A stretch of DNA of 64,000 nt, taken from NCBI GenBank assembly GCA_047967505.1, contig CM106538.1. One strand, written 5' to 3'. Below the pieces are notes generated by a model that saw only the letters and a program-made list of their open reading frames with translations, had not been told where the DNA came from and ran no database searches. Position numbers and translations under genes: made by a program. The DNA comes from Dipteris shenzhenensis. Taxonomy: Eukaryota; Polypodiophyta; Polypodiopsida; Gleicheniales. Positions within the stretch are counted from its first letter, which is position 1. Every line of letters begins with the position of its first letter. Positions 10,898 through 22,100 of this stretch are shown here, one piece after another.

Positions 10898-13800
10898 CTA
10901 GTCATCAAAGGGGTTTGTGACAGGTTCCACTCTCTCTTCTTCCCCCTCTCCATCATGCTCTGACCTGATCCGTTTTCCAGAACGATCTGCCACAAGTGGC
11001 TCAACAATGCTAGCCATAATACTGTTGTCTGAATCAAATGAAAAACAAGGCCTGCCAATGGCCTGACAAGCACGCATAAGAGGGGCTGTACCACAACCCA
11101 TCTCTAGAACCAGCCCTCCAGGAACACAGAGAAGAGACATAATGCAACCTACAAAAAAACTACTCCTCTCTAGTCCACCTCGTGCTAGCTGAGAAGACAT
11201 AGGCATGATTGTCCTTGCAGAGGGAGGTATGTAATGAGTCCAGACATCTTCACGTGGATCAATCAAAAGCTGTTGGAAAAGTGGAAAGCTCTCCTCCCAA
11301 AAAACTATTGGATTCTTCTTTGCTCTACGTATTAGAGCTAATACTGAAGATTGCATCTGGAAACCACATGGAGAAAAACATGTATAGTATATTGACTTCA
11401 ACTAGCAAGCATTATAGCATGAAAGATGGCAAAGATAGCATGCATAGGACTTATCCTTCCAAACATAGCATGCATAGGACTAACGAGGAGACATTTGTCA
11501 AAGACACTTTTATCATGGAATGCAAACATAGAATGCATGGAATGGTAGCTTACCTTAACACTTTTATCATGTTCTCTACAAAATCCATATGGAAACTTGT
11601 CATGAATGATCACACGTCTGACAACCTCCAAGCCCTGGACATATGCAAACCATTCCATCCAACCAATACATTGTCCTACAAGCAATTAATTTTATTTAAA
11701 ACTAGTAGAATGGAAACAAAAATGTGAAATGTCAATTGTGGTATTGTGCCTTACCTGCCAAAGGACATATGCATGCCAACCAACCACTATCAGACAAAGA
11801 AGCTGATGCAACTGCAAGCCCATGCCGCACATGGTCCTCGAGCAAGACATTCCAAGTAGGAGTGGATCCTCTCTCATCAAGTGGATAGCCAGATGGAAAA
11901 TCGAGCAATATAAAATCTGAAGCCCACTTCACCTTCTTACCCATCCTCTTGTAGTCCTGATCTCGACTAGCCACTGTAATAAAAAACTCATGCAAAATAG
12001 CATACTTATCATTTCTTTTAGAGTCAGCAAAGTCTTTGCCCATTGCAATGTAATCTCCAACTGTACAAGCAAACAAAGGTGTGATGCCACGGGCCAAGGA
12101 AATGTCAGGTGACTGTGATCGATGGAACACGTATTGCTTCACAAGTCCCGAGATTGATTCTCCACCTATATGCAAAAGCAAATTAATTACAAGTAAAACT
12201 AGTGTTAAAGGAACAACTACATATGCAGAACACAACAACACCCTTACCTGCACTCTCTATGTGATCCATTTCATGCCGCATAGGACTAGATGGTCCCTCA
12301 TCTAGAAAGAGAACAATCATAAACTTATTAATGCAATGTCAAAACAAATTGAAGACAGCATCAACAAACAATCATATTGTATCTTCCTTACCTTTTTCTG
12401 GAGGATGTTCTTGTTTCTCTTTCTCTTTCTTATCTCTCCTTGAGCTTCCCTCCACTTTGTCCTTACTTGCTTCATTGGCTTTTTGTGAAGCATAAGTATT
12501 GTACAAGTCTCTTTCTCGCACCAGTACTTGTCCTTTAGGAAAATCTATCCACCAGGGACAATGTGCTAATTCCCATTGAGAGAGACGGTGCATGCCAGGT
12601 GGATACATGCATGCAGCATGACCAATCTCCACCCAACTCTTGCACAAATTTGAAATGTCAGAGATCCTTTTCTCTATTGCCAAGTGGGAGAGATATCTAT
12701 CAACCAAGAAACACAAAAAAATTGGATGTCCCAAACCATCAAAAGGTCAAAAAATCAAGTGGAACAACCATCAATGATTGTGTAATTACATGAATCAATA
12801 GCACAAAAATAGACAAATGAAAAATGAACCTTCGAATGAATTGACAACATACCTATAAACCACCTATGGGCAGCCATGTCCAACTCAGATAGTCCATCTC
12901 CTTTTTTTCCACCCTTGCTCTCCATCTTTGTTTCCTTTGATCTTAGCATCACAAACATATGTTTTCTCCCCTCCAGTTTTATATCCTCCATGTATTGCTG
13001 CAATGTGTAATCCTTAGGGGTATCCAAAGGCATGCCCATTGTTGTGATCACCCTCAAATCTTCAAGCACTTTCAATGACTGTCTCTCCACCTTCTCCAAA
13101 AATATCTCTCTACTAATCCACCTAAACAGTAAAAGTTGACGCAATTTTATAATAAAAAAATAAGAGTCATGTTATTGGCAAGAAACAAACAAACACCATG
13201 AAAGATGATTCGTATTGGTAGAAGAAACACACCCTCTGTACTCAAGGTCGCCACAGGCATGAAGTACATGTCTCGCATAGGTTTAGTGGCTTCTAACAAA
13301 GAAAGGAAAATATTTTTTTTTTCTAATCTCAAATCAGACTTTGCAATGAGTTGGAGCTTCTCCAATGTCACGCAAGAGTCCGCACCATCAAAGCGCAAGG
13401 CAAACAACTTTTCCAACCAAGCCTCTCCAAGACCAGGATCTATACAATTCAACACCTATCCAAAGATGACATGTCAGTCACTTAACTTCAAAATAAATGC
13501 AACAAAGTATAGAAAATTCAATTCACACCTTTCCCATCCTATCAGCAATTCTCTTTTGAATTATGGTATGCTGCTTTCCTTGTGCCTCTCCCCTTTGATC
13601 TAAAGGTAGCTTTGTAGATATTTTGTCCATTGCTTTTTTAAGCTCTGTATTGTACTCAACCTACATACATAAGTTCCAATTAGAGAAAGCAAAGGAGTGA
13701 TACAGAAGTAAGCATCAATACAAATGCAACATTCTACCTGGAAGACAAGCCTTGCCAGATAACCTCTTGTCAATGGAAACCATGGCTTCTTCCCTTTACT

Positions 13801-14745
13801 CTCTTGAGCCCTCCAATTCTCTATTGATTTGATCTCACTCAAAGACAATGTTTTCATAAACATCATAGAGTCACACTCACAAATGTTGTGTGCATTTATG
13901 AGTATGTCCCTTAGACTGGGTTTGATAATGGCATGTTCATTCATGCTAGAAAACAAACAGTAAAGTACACAACCCAATCAATTATAAATGCAAAGTGGCA
14001 GCATAAAACACAAATGTGGAGAAGATTCAAAGAGTCCATGTACTTACGAATTCATTCGTTGTAGCCCTGCCAAGAGAGCAATCTCACTAATTTTCCTTGG
14101 GTCAATTATTGTGCATACCACTCGTACATGTCTTTTCTTGTTTGTAGGAAAGATTTCCTTGATAACACTCATCCATGCAGTGGTCCTATGATTGCCCTCC
14201 CAAACAAATAACATCTTTTGCGACATAAAATGAAAGTCAGTGTTAGACATCACATCTTTCTCAAACTCCTCATCCACCTCTCTCCAGGTGGGAGACCAAC
14301 TCTTCCTCATATCATCTGTCACAACTATCTCCCCTCCATCACTCTTGCAGACAGATACAATGAAAGACCCTTTCTCCAGGAGATAGCCCTCCACTTGAAA
14401 TGTACTTTTGAGTGAAGATACATCATCACGAAGTCCTCTCACTCTTGCATAAGGTATCAACCTACACAAGGGAATGCGAGGACACTGGTTTGAATCAAGC
14501 ATCCTACATTTGCCAATCACATCACCTCCTCCTTCCACCTGAACTTCACTATCATCCAACTCATCCTCCTCCACTCTTGGACCTTTATCTCTTTGAGTTG
14601 ATGATACTTCAACCTCTAGACCCACCACACTTTCTTGCTCTTCGGTTCCACCTACTGATGATTCAACATTGTGATCTACTTTTGTTCCTCTTGTCACCTT
14701 TGTAGAATGTGCCACTTGAACTTTTCTGCCTTTTTTTCCTGTCAT
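10898..14745 (-). CDS. Ten-exon gene: ParB-N-like domain plus N4/N6 DNA-methyltransferase-like domain
   Basis: My splice model is exons 14048-14745, 13738-13945, 13529-13660, 13229-13455, 12864-13121, 12392-12696, 12248-12301, 11755-12165, 11554-11675 and 10898-11356. It totals 2874 nt and gives an unbroken 957-residue product; most junctions have clear GT-AG signals, but the donors after exons 4 and 5 are weaker choices needed for frame. Residues 1-85 are acidic and low in complexity. Residues 90-215 look like a ParB-N (ParB/sulfiredoxin-fold) domain: IPLCRLIPYARVRGLRDD, then FVWEGNHRTTAW at 180-191. Residues 628-957 resemble a beta-class amino-methyltransferase with motif order IV then I: LLDFPSGYP near 714-722 and VLEMGCGTAPLMRA near 888-901 followed by FSFDSD. 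The usual DPPY or NPPY is not preserved, so catalysis is doubtful. ParB-N/methylase fusions are familiar in bacteria and phages. Function in this plant is unknown. Confidence 0.6.
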
Positions 14746-15317
14746 CCTGAAAAGACAAAAAACAAGGCATTTTTCCAATCATAGTTCTCAAAACCTTTTC
14801 AATAAAAACCAAAACTAAAAACAAGAAACAACATGTAACAACAGATAGAGTATAACCTACGGCAGGTTCAAAGGTCTTCTCAAATCTTTCCATATGCTCA
14901 AAAAAACATGAGAGCTTTTTCACATGTATATATGATAAAGGGTTTGTTTATGAAAACATATGCAATACATATCACGAGGGCAAAGCCCCAAACAGATAAT
15001 GAAGTGTGTACACCTCATAAGGAAAAAGCTTCAAACAAATATCTCAAACTGCTGACATATATGAATGCAAAGGTGTGTAAACTCGCACTTATGAATAAAT
15101 ATCATTTTACATATCTAGACAAAAATACATGTATCTACCAATGCAATTGATTTCCAGTTTAGGGAACATTCACCCACTTGTGTCCTAAAAGACAAAGTTT
15201 CATCTCCAATGCACATAGTATATCAACTTGCAGTGGTATCTATACACTTAGATATATGGAATTGCAGTGGCAAATATGCACTTCTATGCCTACCCCTTAC
15301 CCTGATGAAAAGACACC
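14746..15317. other. 5' flank of the ten-exon gene
   Basis: A splice acceptor (ttttcag, minus strand) lies directly before the start codon at 14745, so the gene probably has a noncoding or short coding first exon in this stretch. A minus-strand frame near 14862-14923 ends at a possible donor. No promoter element is clear enough to call. Confidence 0.4.
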
Positions 15318-15371
15318 TTGAGAAGCGAAAAAGGACAGCGCGTTAACGTGCTGTCCTTTTTGGCATCTCAA
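15318..15371. repeat. Palindrome P1, gttaac-centred, 54 bp
   Basis: Imperfect inverted repeat centred between 15344 and 15345. Arms run from ttgaga to tctcaa, with inner arms aaaaaggacagc and gctgtccttttt around gcgttaacgt. It belongs to the same family as the four palindromes that follow, with the variant core GGACAGC instead of GAGGCAGC. Confidence 0.85.
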
Positions 15372-15584
15372 GCTGTCTCTCATGAACGCTTTTCAGCAAG
15401 GCTTTTCTACTCAATCCTCCATGTATCAATACTCACAAGAGGTTGCTTCGACTATTTCATCTTTTGTCTCCAAGTATGCTTTGGTATACAGGTCTTATGG
15501 TCTTTGGAATGCTATTGGACTCTTGGAGGGATAGGTCACATGGTCTTTTGATCGCTATGCAAGGAGGGGACTATTGGACTGCCC

Positions 15585-15634
15585 GAGGGACCAAAATAGG
15601 CAACGCGTTAACGCGCTGTCTCTTTTGGTCTCTC
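15585..15634. repeat. Palindrome P2, gttaac-centred, 50 bp
   Basis: Imperfect inverted repeat with 25-bp arms around acgcgttaacgcgc, from gagggaccaaaa on the left to ttttggtctctc on the right. About five mismatches separate the arms. Confidence 0.85.
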
Positions 15635-15814
15635 ATGCAATTCTAGAGCATAAATAGGACTGTCTTCGAAATGCTACCTAGATGCCGATGGTCTACAAGG
15701 TTTTCTAAAAATTTTCCTCTTATCTCTACACTTGAACATTGGGGACTTGCACTCGCTCATTTGTTTTGTGAGCTTCTTTCATCCGTTCAAGAGTTGAATA
15801 TCACTTGAATGCCT

Positions 15815-15920
15815 CTCATGGGAGAGGGTCTTGGACTGTCTGGGGCAACAAAAGAGGCAGCGCGTTAACGCGCTGCCTCTTTTACAGCCCTCCACAGTCC
15901 AAGTTCCCCTCCCTTGCATG
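15815..15920. repeat. Palindrome P3, gttaac-centred, about 100 bp
   Basis: Core gaggcagcgcgttaacgcgc continues symmetrically, so the inner 40 bp are near perfect. The arms then extend imperfectly into flanking sequence: ttggactgtctgggg on the left mirrors a tccacagtccaa block on the right, and catgggaggag-like sequence on the left mirrors cctcccttgcatg on the right. Confidence 0.85.
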
Positions 15921-16214
15921 ACTCTGGGTAACTCTAGCAACCACATACATGCCTCGTATATATGGTTTGTAGAATATGGGCACAAATTTTTGACGGCAAG
16001 TCCTATAAAATGAAATGATACCTCGGGCTACTACACAACCAAGTCAACAAAAAACCTGTGAACACCATTGAGTCCTAAGCAACAACCACCGAGCAATGCA
16101 AGCAAAATGGAGTAACGAAACAAAATGGAGCAAGCAAAAGTCGTGAAGAGCCCGAGGAGATAAAATCCGACGCCAAAATGCAGACTAATAAGAGTATACA
16201 GAAAGGCGTACATC

Positions 16215-16310
16215 CCATAGCCTGGGGCAGCAAAAGAGGCAGCGCGTTAATGGGGCAGCAAAAGAGGCAGCGCGTTAACGCGCTGCCTCTTTTGCTGCCC
16301 CAGGCTATGG
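16215..16310. repeat. Palindrome P4 with duplicated left arm
   Basis: The right arm (16277-16310, ending caggctatgg) pairs with tggggcagcaaaagaggcag at 16251 onward. The left arm is present twice: ccatagcctggggcagc begins at 16215 and runs to gcgttaa at 16250, then a second, shorter copy starts at 16251. The outermost pairing partner of ctatgg is therefore in the first copy. Confidence 0.9.
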
Positions 16311-16346
16311 TGTGTATGCCTCCCACACTTCCCACAGTTGAAATGC

Positions 16347-16490
16347 TGTGGTGGCAGTTGGACTGCCTGGGGCAGCAAAAGAGGCAGCGCGTTAACGCGC
16401 TGCCTCTTTTGCTGCCCCAGGCAGTCCAACTGCCACCACAGTTAACGCGCTGCCTCTTTTGCTGCCCCAGGCAGTCCAACTGCCACCACA
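16347..16490. repeat. Palindrome P5: perfect 94-bp palindrome plus duplicated right arm
   Basis: Bases 16347-16440 are an exact palindrome (47-bp arms, centre between 16393 and 16394), from tgtggtggcagttggactgc to its complement. Bases 16441-16490 repeat 16391-16440, that is, the right arm with the gttaac centre. Just beyond, ccaagagagggcaggaagg is itself present twice (16492-16510 and 16521-16539). Such a structure would extrude as a long hairpin and is normally unstable. Confidence 0.95.
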
Positions 16491-16543
16491 TCCAAGAGAG
16501 GGCAGGAAGGTACACCACATCCAAGAGAGGGCAGGAAGGATAC

Positions 16544-16793
16544 CTGAGTGCGACGTAGGTGATGAAGAAGGAGGCCTGGGGAGGGAAATAGGAAGCGAGG
16601 AGGTTGACGATGGAGGGGGGGTGGGCGATGAAGGCACGGACGTTAAAGGTCCAATTGTCGTCTATGTTGGAGGCGTTTTCATGCGCTAGAAACCATTAAA
16701 GAAGGCATGCCCGTTGGAGCTCTTGGTGGTAGTCAGCCGAGCTATTGGGGAAGGCTATAGCATGAGCGTTGGTTGCCTTGTGGAGGCACCTTG
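16544..16793 (-). pseudogene. OSCA/ERD4-like channel exon fragment
   Basis: Read on the minus strand from 16793 the frame gives RCLHKATNAHA, a stop near 16693, then AHENASNIDDNW, FIAHPPSIVNLLASYFPPQ and ASFFITYVALR, ending at a plausible donor (cag|gtatcc) at 16543. The block LASxxPxQAxFFITYVAL is characteristic of plant OSCA/CSC1 (ERD4-type) osmosensitive channels, just before the last group of membrane helices. A VFLGVTIATDL patch near 17040-17075 on the same strand may be the preceding membrane segment. Neither the rest of the channel nor an open frame is present. The palindrome P5 and its duplications follow immediately after the exon end. The family call rests on one short block. Confidence 0.42.
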
Positions 16794-16799
16794 CAGGTC

Positions 16800-17460
16800 G
16801 TTGGCGTCTACTAGTCCCGGAAGGCTGCGGAGGCTCTCTGAGTTGAGGTAGACAAGCTGAGTTGGGGAGCTTTGGAGAAGGTGCAGTAAGGCGCTAGAGT
16901 CCATTGCATGCGCATTGTGTAGAGCGGCGTTAGAGCATCACTGCCGCTGAGCAAAAAAGCCATGCTACCGGTTGAGGAGTCGTTTGGCCATTTGGAGCAC
17001 TGCTGGCTAGCAGTTGTTGGCGACGAAGAAGATGGTCGAGCTGCCTGGGCTGAGGTCGGTAGCGATGGTGACGCCGAGGAAGACTGGAAGCGGAGCAACA
17101 AAAGGGAGAGGGCGAGTGCAGCGGCGAAGGTATGAGTAGAAATGAAGACTAATAATGGGCGAAGGGAGATGGAAGCATTCCAAAAGCGGCAGGAAGGGAG
17201 GGTTGAAGGTATGGAGGTCGAGAATGGAGGTGGAGCTCTGAAGCAGGCGAGGGTGATGAAGGAGGCAGACATGGAGGGGACGGAGGGAGGGATGAGAAGG
17301 GAGTGAAGGGGGAGGAGGAATGGAATTAGAGGAGTGGGGAGTGAGAGTGAAGGTGGAGGAGGAGGAGGAGATATTGGAGAAGGAGCTATGGAGATATTGG
17401 AGCGATAGAGATGGAAGAAGGTGACGACGACGACGATCGTGGTGCATAAGGTAGACCAAA
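16800..17460. other. Biased-composition stretch without a supported gene
   Basis: Long minus-strand frames here are rich in Ser, Pro and Leu because the plus strand is GGA/GAAG-rich. Apart from the possible OSCA patch noted beside it, no domain is seen. Confidence 0.45.
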
Positions 17461-17625
17461 GCGAAGCGAGGTTAAAAGAGAATGAGCGAAGCGAGGCGAA
17501 GGCAGGCGAAGGAAGGCGAAGGAAGGCGAAGGCGAAGGCGAAGGAAGGCGAAGGAAGGCGAAGGCAAGGAAGGCGAAGGCGAGTCTAGAGGCGAAGGCAG
17601 GCGAAGGAAGGCGAAGGAGTGCAGT
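17461..17625. repeat. Degenerate GAAGGC/GAAGGAAGGC tandem repeat
   Basis: About 25 head-to-tail copies of gaaggc or gaaggaaggc, introduced by gcgaagcgag. The long reading frames on both strands are products of this repeat. Confidence 0.9.
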
Positions 17626-17649
17626 AGGAAGGAAGCTACAGTGCACGAG

Positions 17650-18262
17650 TTAGTAGTAGACAGCGTAGCAAACGAATTCTCTTGACGTAAACGCTGATGC
17701 CGTTTAGGATGTCGTCCGAAGTGCATTCCTGTGTTTGTATCCCTTCGTGTTGATATGTTTCCAGGAAACTTTTGTTTGCTTTTTTCAATGCATCGTAAAT
17801 CAATGCCCTCACAAGACGAATATAACTGTGACTTCTGTAGCGCAGCACCTCCTCGTCCTGGCAGACATCAAACATCTTGTAAAATTCGTTTTTAGACTTT
17901 TTGTTGCGCAATCTGTTCGCCATCTCTTCCAAGGCCTGGTTGAGATGCGTGTTGAGGTTGTAGGCAGTTCGTTTCAGTTCGTTTCCCGAGTACACAAAAG
18001 CTGATCATATAATACACTATTTTGGTTTTTCAGAATCTCCATCTCTTCCTGAAGCTTCGAACAGAAGTCCTGAAGTTTCTCTACCTTCTGTTCGAGCTTG
18101 TTACTTTGCACGGCCTCGTCGAGAAACGTTCTTTCTGTCGGAGGGGAGTCTTCGACCTCTGGTCCGGACAAAGCCCTCTTTCCATAGTCGAAGACTCGTG
18201 TGGACCTTGGACGTCGACGCTTAGTTTCCCGAAAGGATTCGCTTCTTGAGATCTTCCTCTTC
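17650..18262 (-). pseudogene. Coiled-coil ORF of unknown family, frameshifted
   Basis: The frame from about 18262 to 17974 encodes a basic Arg/Ser-rich start (SFRETKRRRPRSTRVFDYGK), then TERTFLDEAVQSNKLEQ and a heptad stretch KVEKLQDFCSKLQEEMEIL typical of a coiled coil, and stops at 17974. A one-base shift near 17990 leads into a second frame that continues NTHLNQALEEMANRLRNKK and RSHSYIRLVRALIYDAL down to about 17690. The two frames plausibly formed one protein. There is no ATG at the head of the first frame and an in-frame stop precedes it, so this looks like a broken gene or an internal exon. I do not recognise the family. Confidence 0.4.
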
Positions 18263-19104
18263 TTTTATGAGCCAATGTTTTCCATCAATTTCATCAGCAT
18301 TTACTCCACTCGAATTCCAATGGACCTGTCACCCCGCCCAACGCTCAGTCAATGGCAGGCCTAGCCTTTAGAGAAACGATTTTATCAGATTTTGCAGGCC
18401 TGGTCATTATTAGACGGTAGGAGAAGACGTGGGTATGGGTAACGCCAGAAACCGCATAACCCTTGTAATAGTGAGGAGAACACCTTGTAATGACTCATGA
18501 TGGAAATAGTAATATTGCTCGTTCATGCAAATGTGAAGTAAACTAACACGTTTTGATAGTTTTCATTTTAGATATGGATTTGAAGATACTACTCATTCTA
18601 ACTATTACTAGTAAAATATAGTAATTATAAATCTTTAATTTTTTTCTTAATATTTTAGTCTTTCAATTATATAAATTTGAAAGTTACTTCTCTTTTTATT
18701 CATTTATATTAAATGTACACCCTTACTGAATGAAATGCATGTAGGCGTCATTCAAGTTACTATATGCATGAAGGCATCTTGTTCAAAGATTACCATTATT
18801 CTAAACAAATAAACACATCTTGTTCAATAAAGACTTGCAGTTAAACGACCACCTTGGATGCTAATAGTGACATCCATTTGCATTTGACACTTACAGAGAC
18901 GAACTTGCTTCTTCTCTTCTCTCCCATAATCCCTCTCAGTGGCTCTTTCAACACTTCTCTTTGCTCCATTCTCTTCGGTCTCCAACACATCTATGCCATT
19001 TCTTCTTTTGCCTCCCTGCTTCCGGACCCTTTGTGTAGCTAGCTTTTCTCTTGTTCTTTGGTTGGTGTCGTCTGGTGCTACATCTTGGCTCTAGCATTTG
19101 AATC
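18263..19104. other. No gene recognised
   Basis: AT-rich stretch, especially 18560-18860. It may contain the left end of the Mutator-like element whose transposase starts at 19105, but no terminal inverted repeat could be matched by eye to the sequence after 22250. Confidence 0.5.
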
Positions 19105-22100
19105 ATGCCTTTCTCAGTTTTCATTCGCTTTGGAGAACACGAATCATTGACCATTCGTTTTGACACTCCTTTCCTGGAGGTTTCATTGGTGGAGCTTAAG
19201 GAACACTTTCACATTGAGAACGAGGACATTGAGCTGCATCAAGAAATCGGAATAGATGAGCTTGCCATTGTACTTCTAGTGGTAAACTTAGAGGATGGTC
19301 AGAAAGGGTTCAAGATTAGTGGTAGCCAACAATCAACCTTAAGAGTTCACATGCCCTATAAAAGAGGTTCTCATGGTGACTTTATGAATCATGAACTAAA
19401 TAGTGTGGTTTCACTGATAGAGAGGATGCCTTTGAATAGTTCTCTTCATGTTGCGCTCAAATCTGCAGTTCGAGTGGAGAAAGTTACTGAGCTTCCTCTA
19501 ACTTATGATGGATATATTGTCTTCGAACTTCCACCTATGCCTAAGGGTTCACCAATGTCTGGAATGGATCAGAATACTGATGGTCATGTTTGGACAAAAT
19601 ATTCCACATGTTCGCAAGACTGCTTCAATGGTGTTGTGAGAATGAGTAGATGTTCAGGTTATTTGAGATGTTGTAATTTGGATTGTCCTTTCCTTGAACG
19701 AATGGGAGTTTTAAATGATACACAATGGAAAGGAAAGCTTAGGAGACCTCCTCTACCTGGTCCCATTGATCCAGCCTTGGGGTCACTTGTGTGCAAGCAT
19801 TGTGATGCAATACCAGAGTGTGTTTACCTATGCAGTGCTATTATATATTATTGCTTTCCCCATGAATGAGTGAAGACAACGAGATGTGCAGTGCATGTGG
19901 GTTTCCATGACCATCCAGTTGAAAAAGGTAGAAGTCGAGCAAAGGAAATGCAAGTAGATGATCTCATTTCAATGCGTGCAAGGTTGAATGGAAATTCCTC
20001 TTGCAAAAAAATCGAGGTGTCTGTGGCACAAGACCTTGTGATGGAGATGATGCTAGCAAAGGATGGGGTTGTTGTGGAGCCGCTAGATGATCAAAAGTTC
20101 GAAGAAGTGCTTGAAACCATTACACCAATGACCCAGAGAAGGAGGCTTCAGAGAGTGGTGCAGAGCGCAAGAAGTGAGGCTAGAGGAGGGGATGGTGGAA
20201 TGGATTCAATACTTGATTTAAAGAGGAGATGCAAATATCCATACCTACAAAGTATCCTATTTCCTGAACAATTGCAAGATGAACAACAACCACATATCTT
20301 CAAAATGTCGACCATTGGTCCAGGATCAGGAGTTGATCTAGTGAATCGCATGCGGCCTGGTGGGAGCTTGGGATCACAATGGGTTCATTTTGACCATGTG
20401 CATCGAGTGAGGGGATGGTCAACAATGGGTGCTCATGTGTATGACCCATTCATAAGGGAACTATTAACTATAGCAATATGTGAATTCAAGGTGGAGGATA
20501 ACCATGCTCAAGTTCGATTCTGGGAGCTACTGAACAATACAATGGAGAAGAATGGTTTTAAAAATCCTGAATTCCGTGGATTCATGGCAGATGGAGCAGG
20601 AGCAAATTGGCTGGCTGTCCGCACTGTTTACAATGGGGGACCGGAAAATGTGATGGATGGTAGAGAAAGAACTTGTGTTTTCCATTGGGAGATGAGCATG
20701 GTTGAGCACACCAGACGATGCATTAAGCCGCAATTTCAGGAGGAGCATAAACTTCTATGTCGGAAGTGGAGAGAGGCAACAACTTCAACTTCTGCAGACC
20801 AATGCAAACAAACATTGAATTTGTATTGGTCCCCAATTCATGTGAAGGAGGGTGAGCTACCAACATTGCATACGTGGCTTGCTTGGTGGGATGTTAGAGT
20901 CAACCAGTGGGGGGGAATGTTCTTGCAGCAAGAAGAGCACTCTGGATTTGTTCCTACAGTGAACCTTTCAGAGACAAAACATTCTAGCATGAGAGCAGCA
21001 CATGGATATGCAAAACACATAACATTGTATGATGCTTGTGCGCAGATCTTGCAATGAGTGTCCTTCAGAGTGCCCACTACAATGCCTTTATGAATGGAAG
21101 ACACTTGGGTACAGGACCAAATTTGGATGCTCTCCGACGAAGAATACTTGATGGTAGTGGGTCTGGTAAAGGGGACAGAAATAGGCTTGTGGATTCATCA
21201 CACATAGTGATTGAAGAGGGTGGGATACAATCTCCTGAGATGAATAGGCCAATAACAGAATCGGTGAGCATAAGAAGAAAGAGGGGTTCAAAATGTTCAA
21301 CATCGGTCCATGCAAATGATAGTCATCGACCAGAATACATGACAGTGACAACAAGGAGAGTGATAGGGAAAAGAAGACAAATTGATTTTAAAAGTCCATC
21401 ACAGGACGTGGTTTGTAGAGAGATAGATATTCATGAAGCCAATTGGGCGATCAGGAGAACTGAACCACATAGCGTTGTCACATGCTTTGGCTACTTGGCA
21501 GAGAGTCGGAGACGATGTGGGGCACTAATCAATGCACTTGGTAGAAGTGCAAGTTATGGTGTGCCAGCCCCTTGTTTTAAGGGAAGAAGGCAACATTCTC
21601 ATGGAGTGACAGAGCAGTTTGTATGGTTTTGTAATACTTCTGTCACCCATACATGGAATGTGGATAAATCCATTCAAGGTGTTCCTGGGGTCTCTCCAGG
21701 TGTATGGAAGGTTGCAAGTGGGACATCAATGACTGTAGACGAGAGGGGTGCCCTTGTAAGGGCAGGTTTCGTATTTAATAGTGATGATTCTATTGGTGTG
21801 ATGGGACCTCCTTATGCATAGCAGATCCATACACCTAGCCATGTGCACCCTTCTCATCGTGATGGAAAGCTTGTTTCATGGAGAAGTAAGTTGAATAAAG
21901 ATTTCAACGAAAGGATACACAAGGCAGTTACAGAAAATGGGGAGGTGGTGAGAGAGAACATCATTATTCCACATGAGGTGCATGTATTCCATGTTCGTAC
22001 AACAGGATCAATGTCTAAGGGGCTAACATATAGTGTCTTGATTTCAGAGTTTCCACGTTGCACATGCCTTGATTTCACAGAAAGGGAAGCAAGAAAAAGT

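Noticed and set aside
15318-16490. Reading the palindrome cluster as a CRISPR array or rho-independent terminators
   Set aside because: Spacing is irregular, the palindromes extend into unique flanks, the organism is a plant, and there is no U-tract.
16075-16558. Frames of 126-149 codons through the palindromes (repeating GLPGAAKEAAR-type text)
   Set aside because: Created by the mirrored repeat itself; the same peptide appears in both directions.
17386-17726. Frames on both strands in the GAAGGC repeat
   Set aside because: Open only because of the repeat; no non-repetitive protein content.
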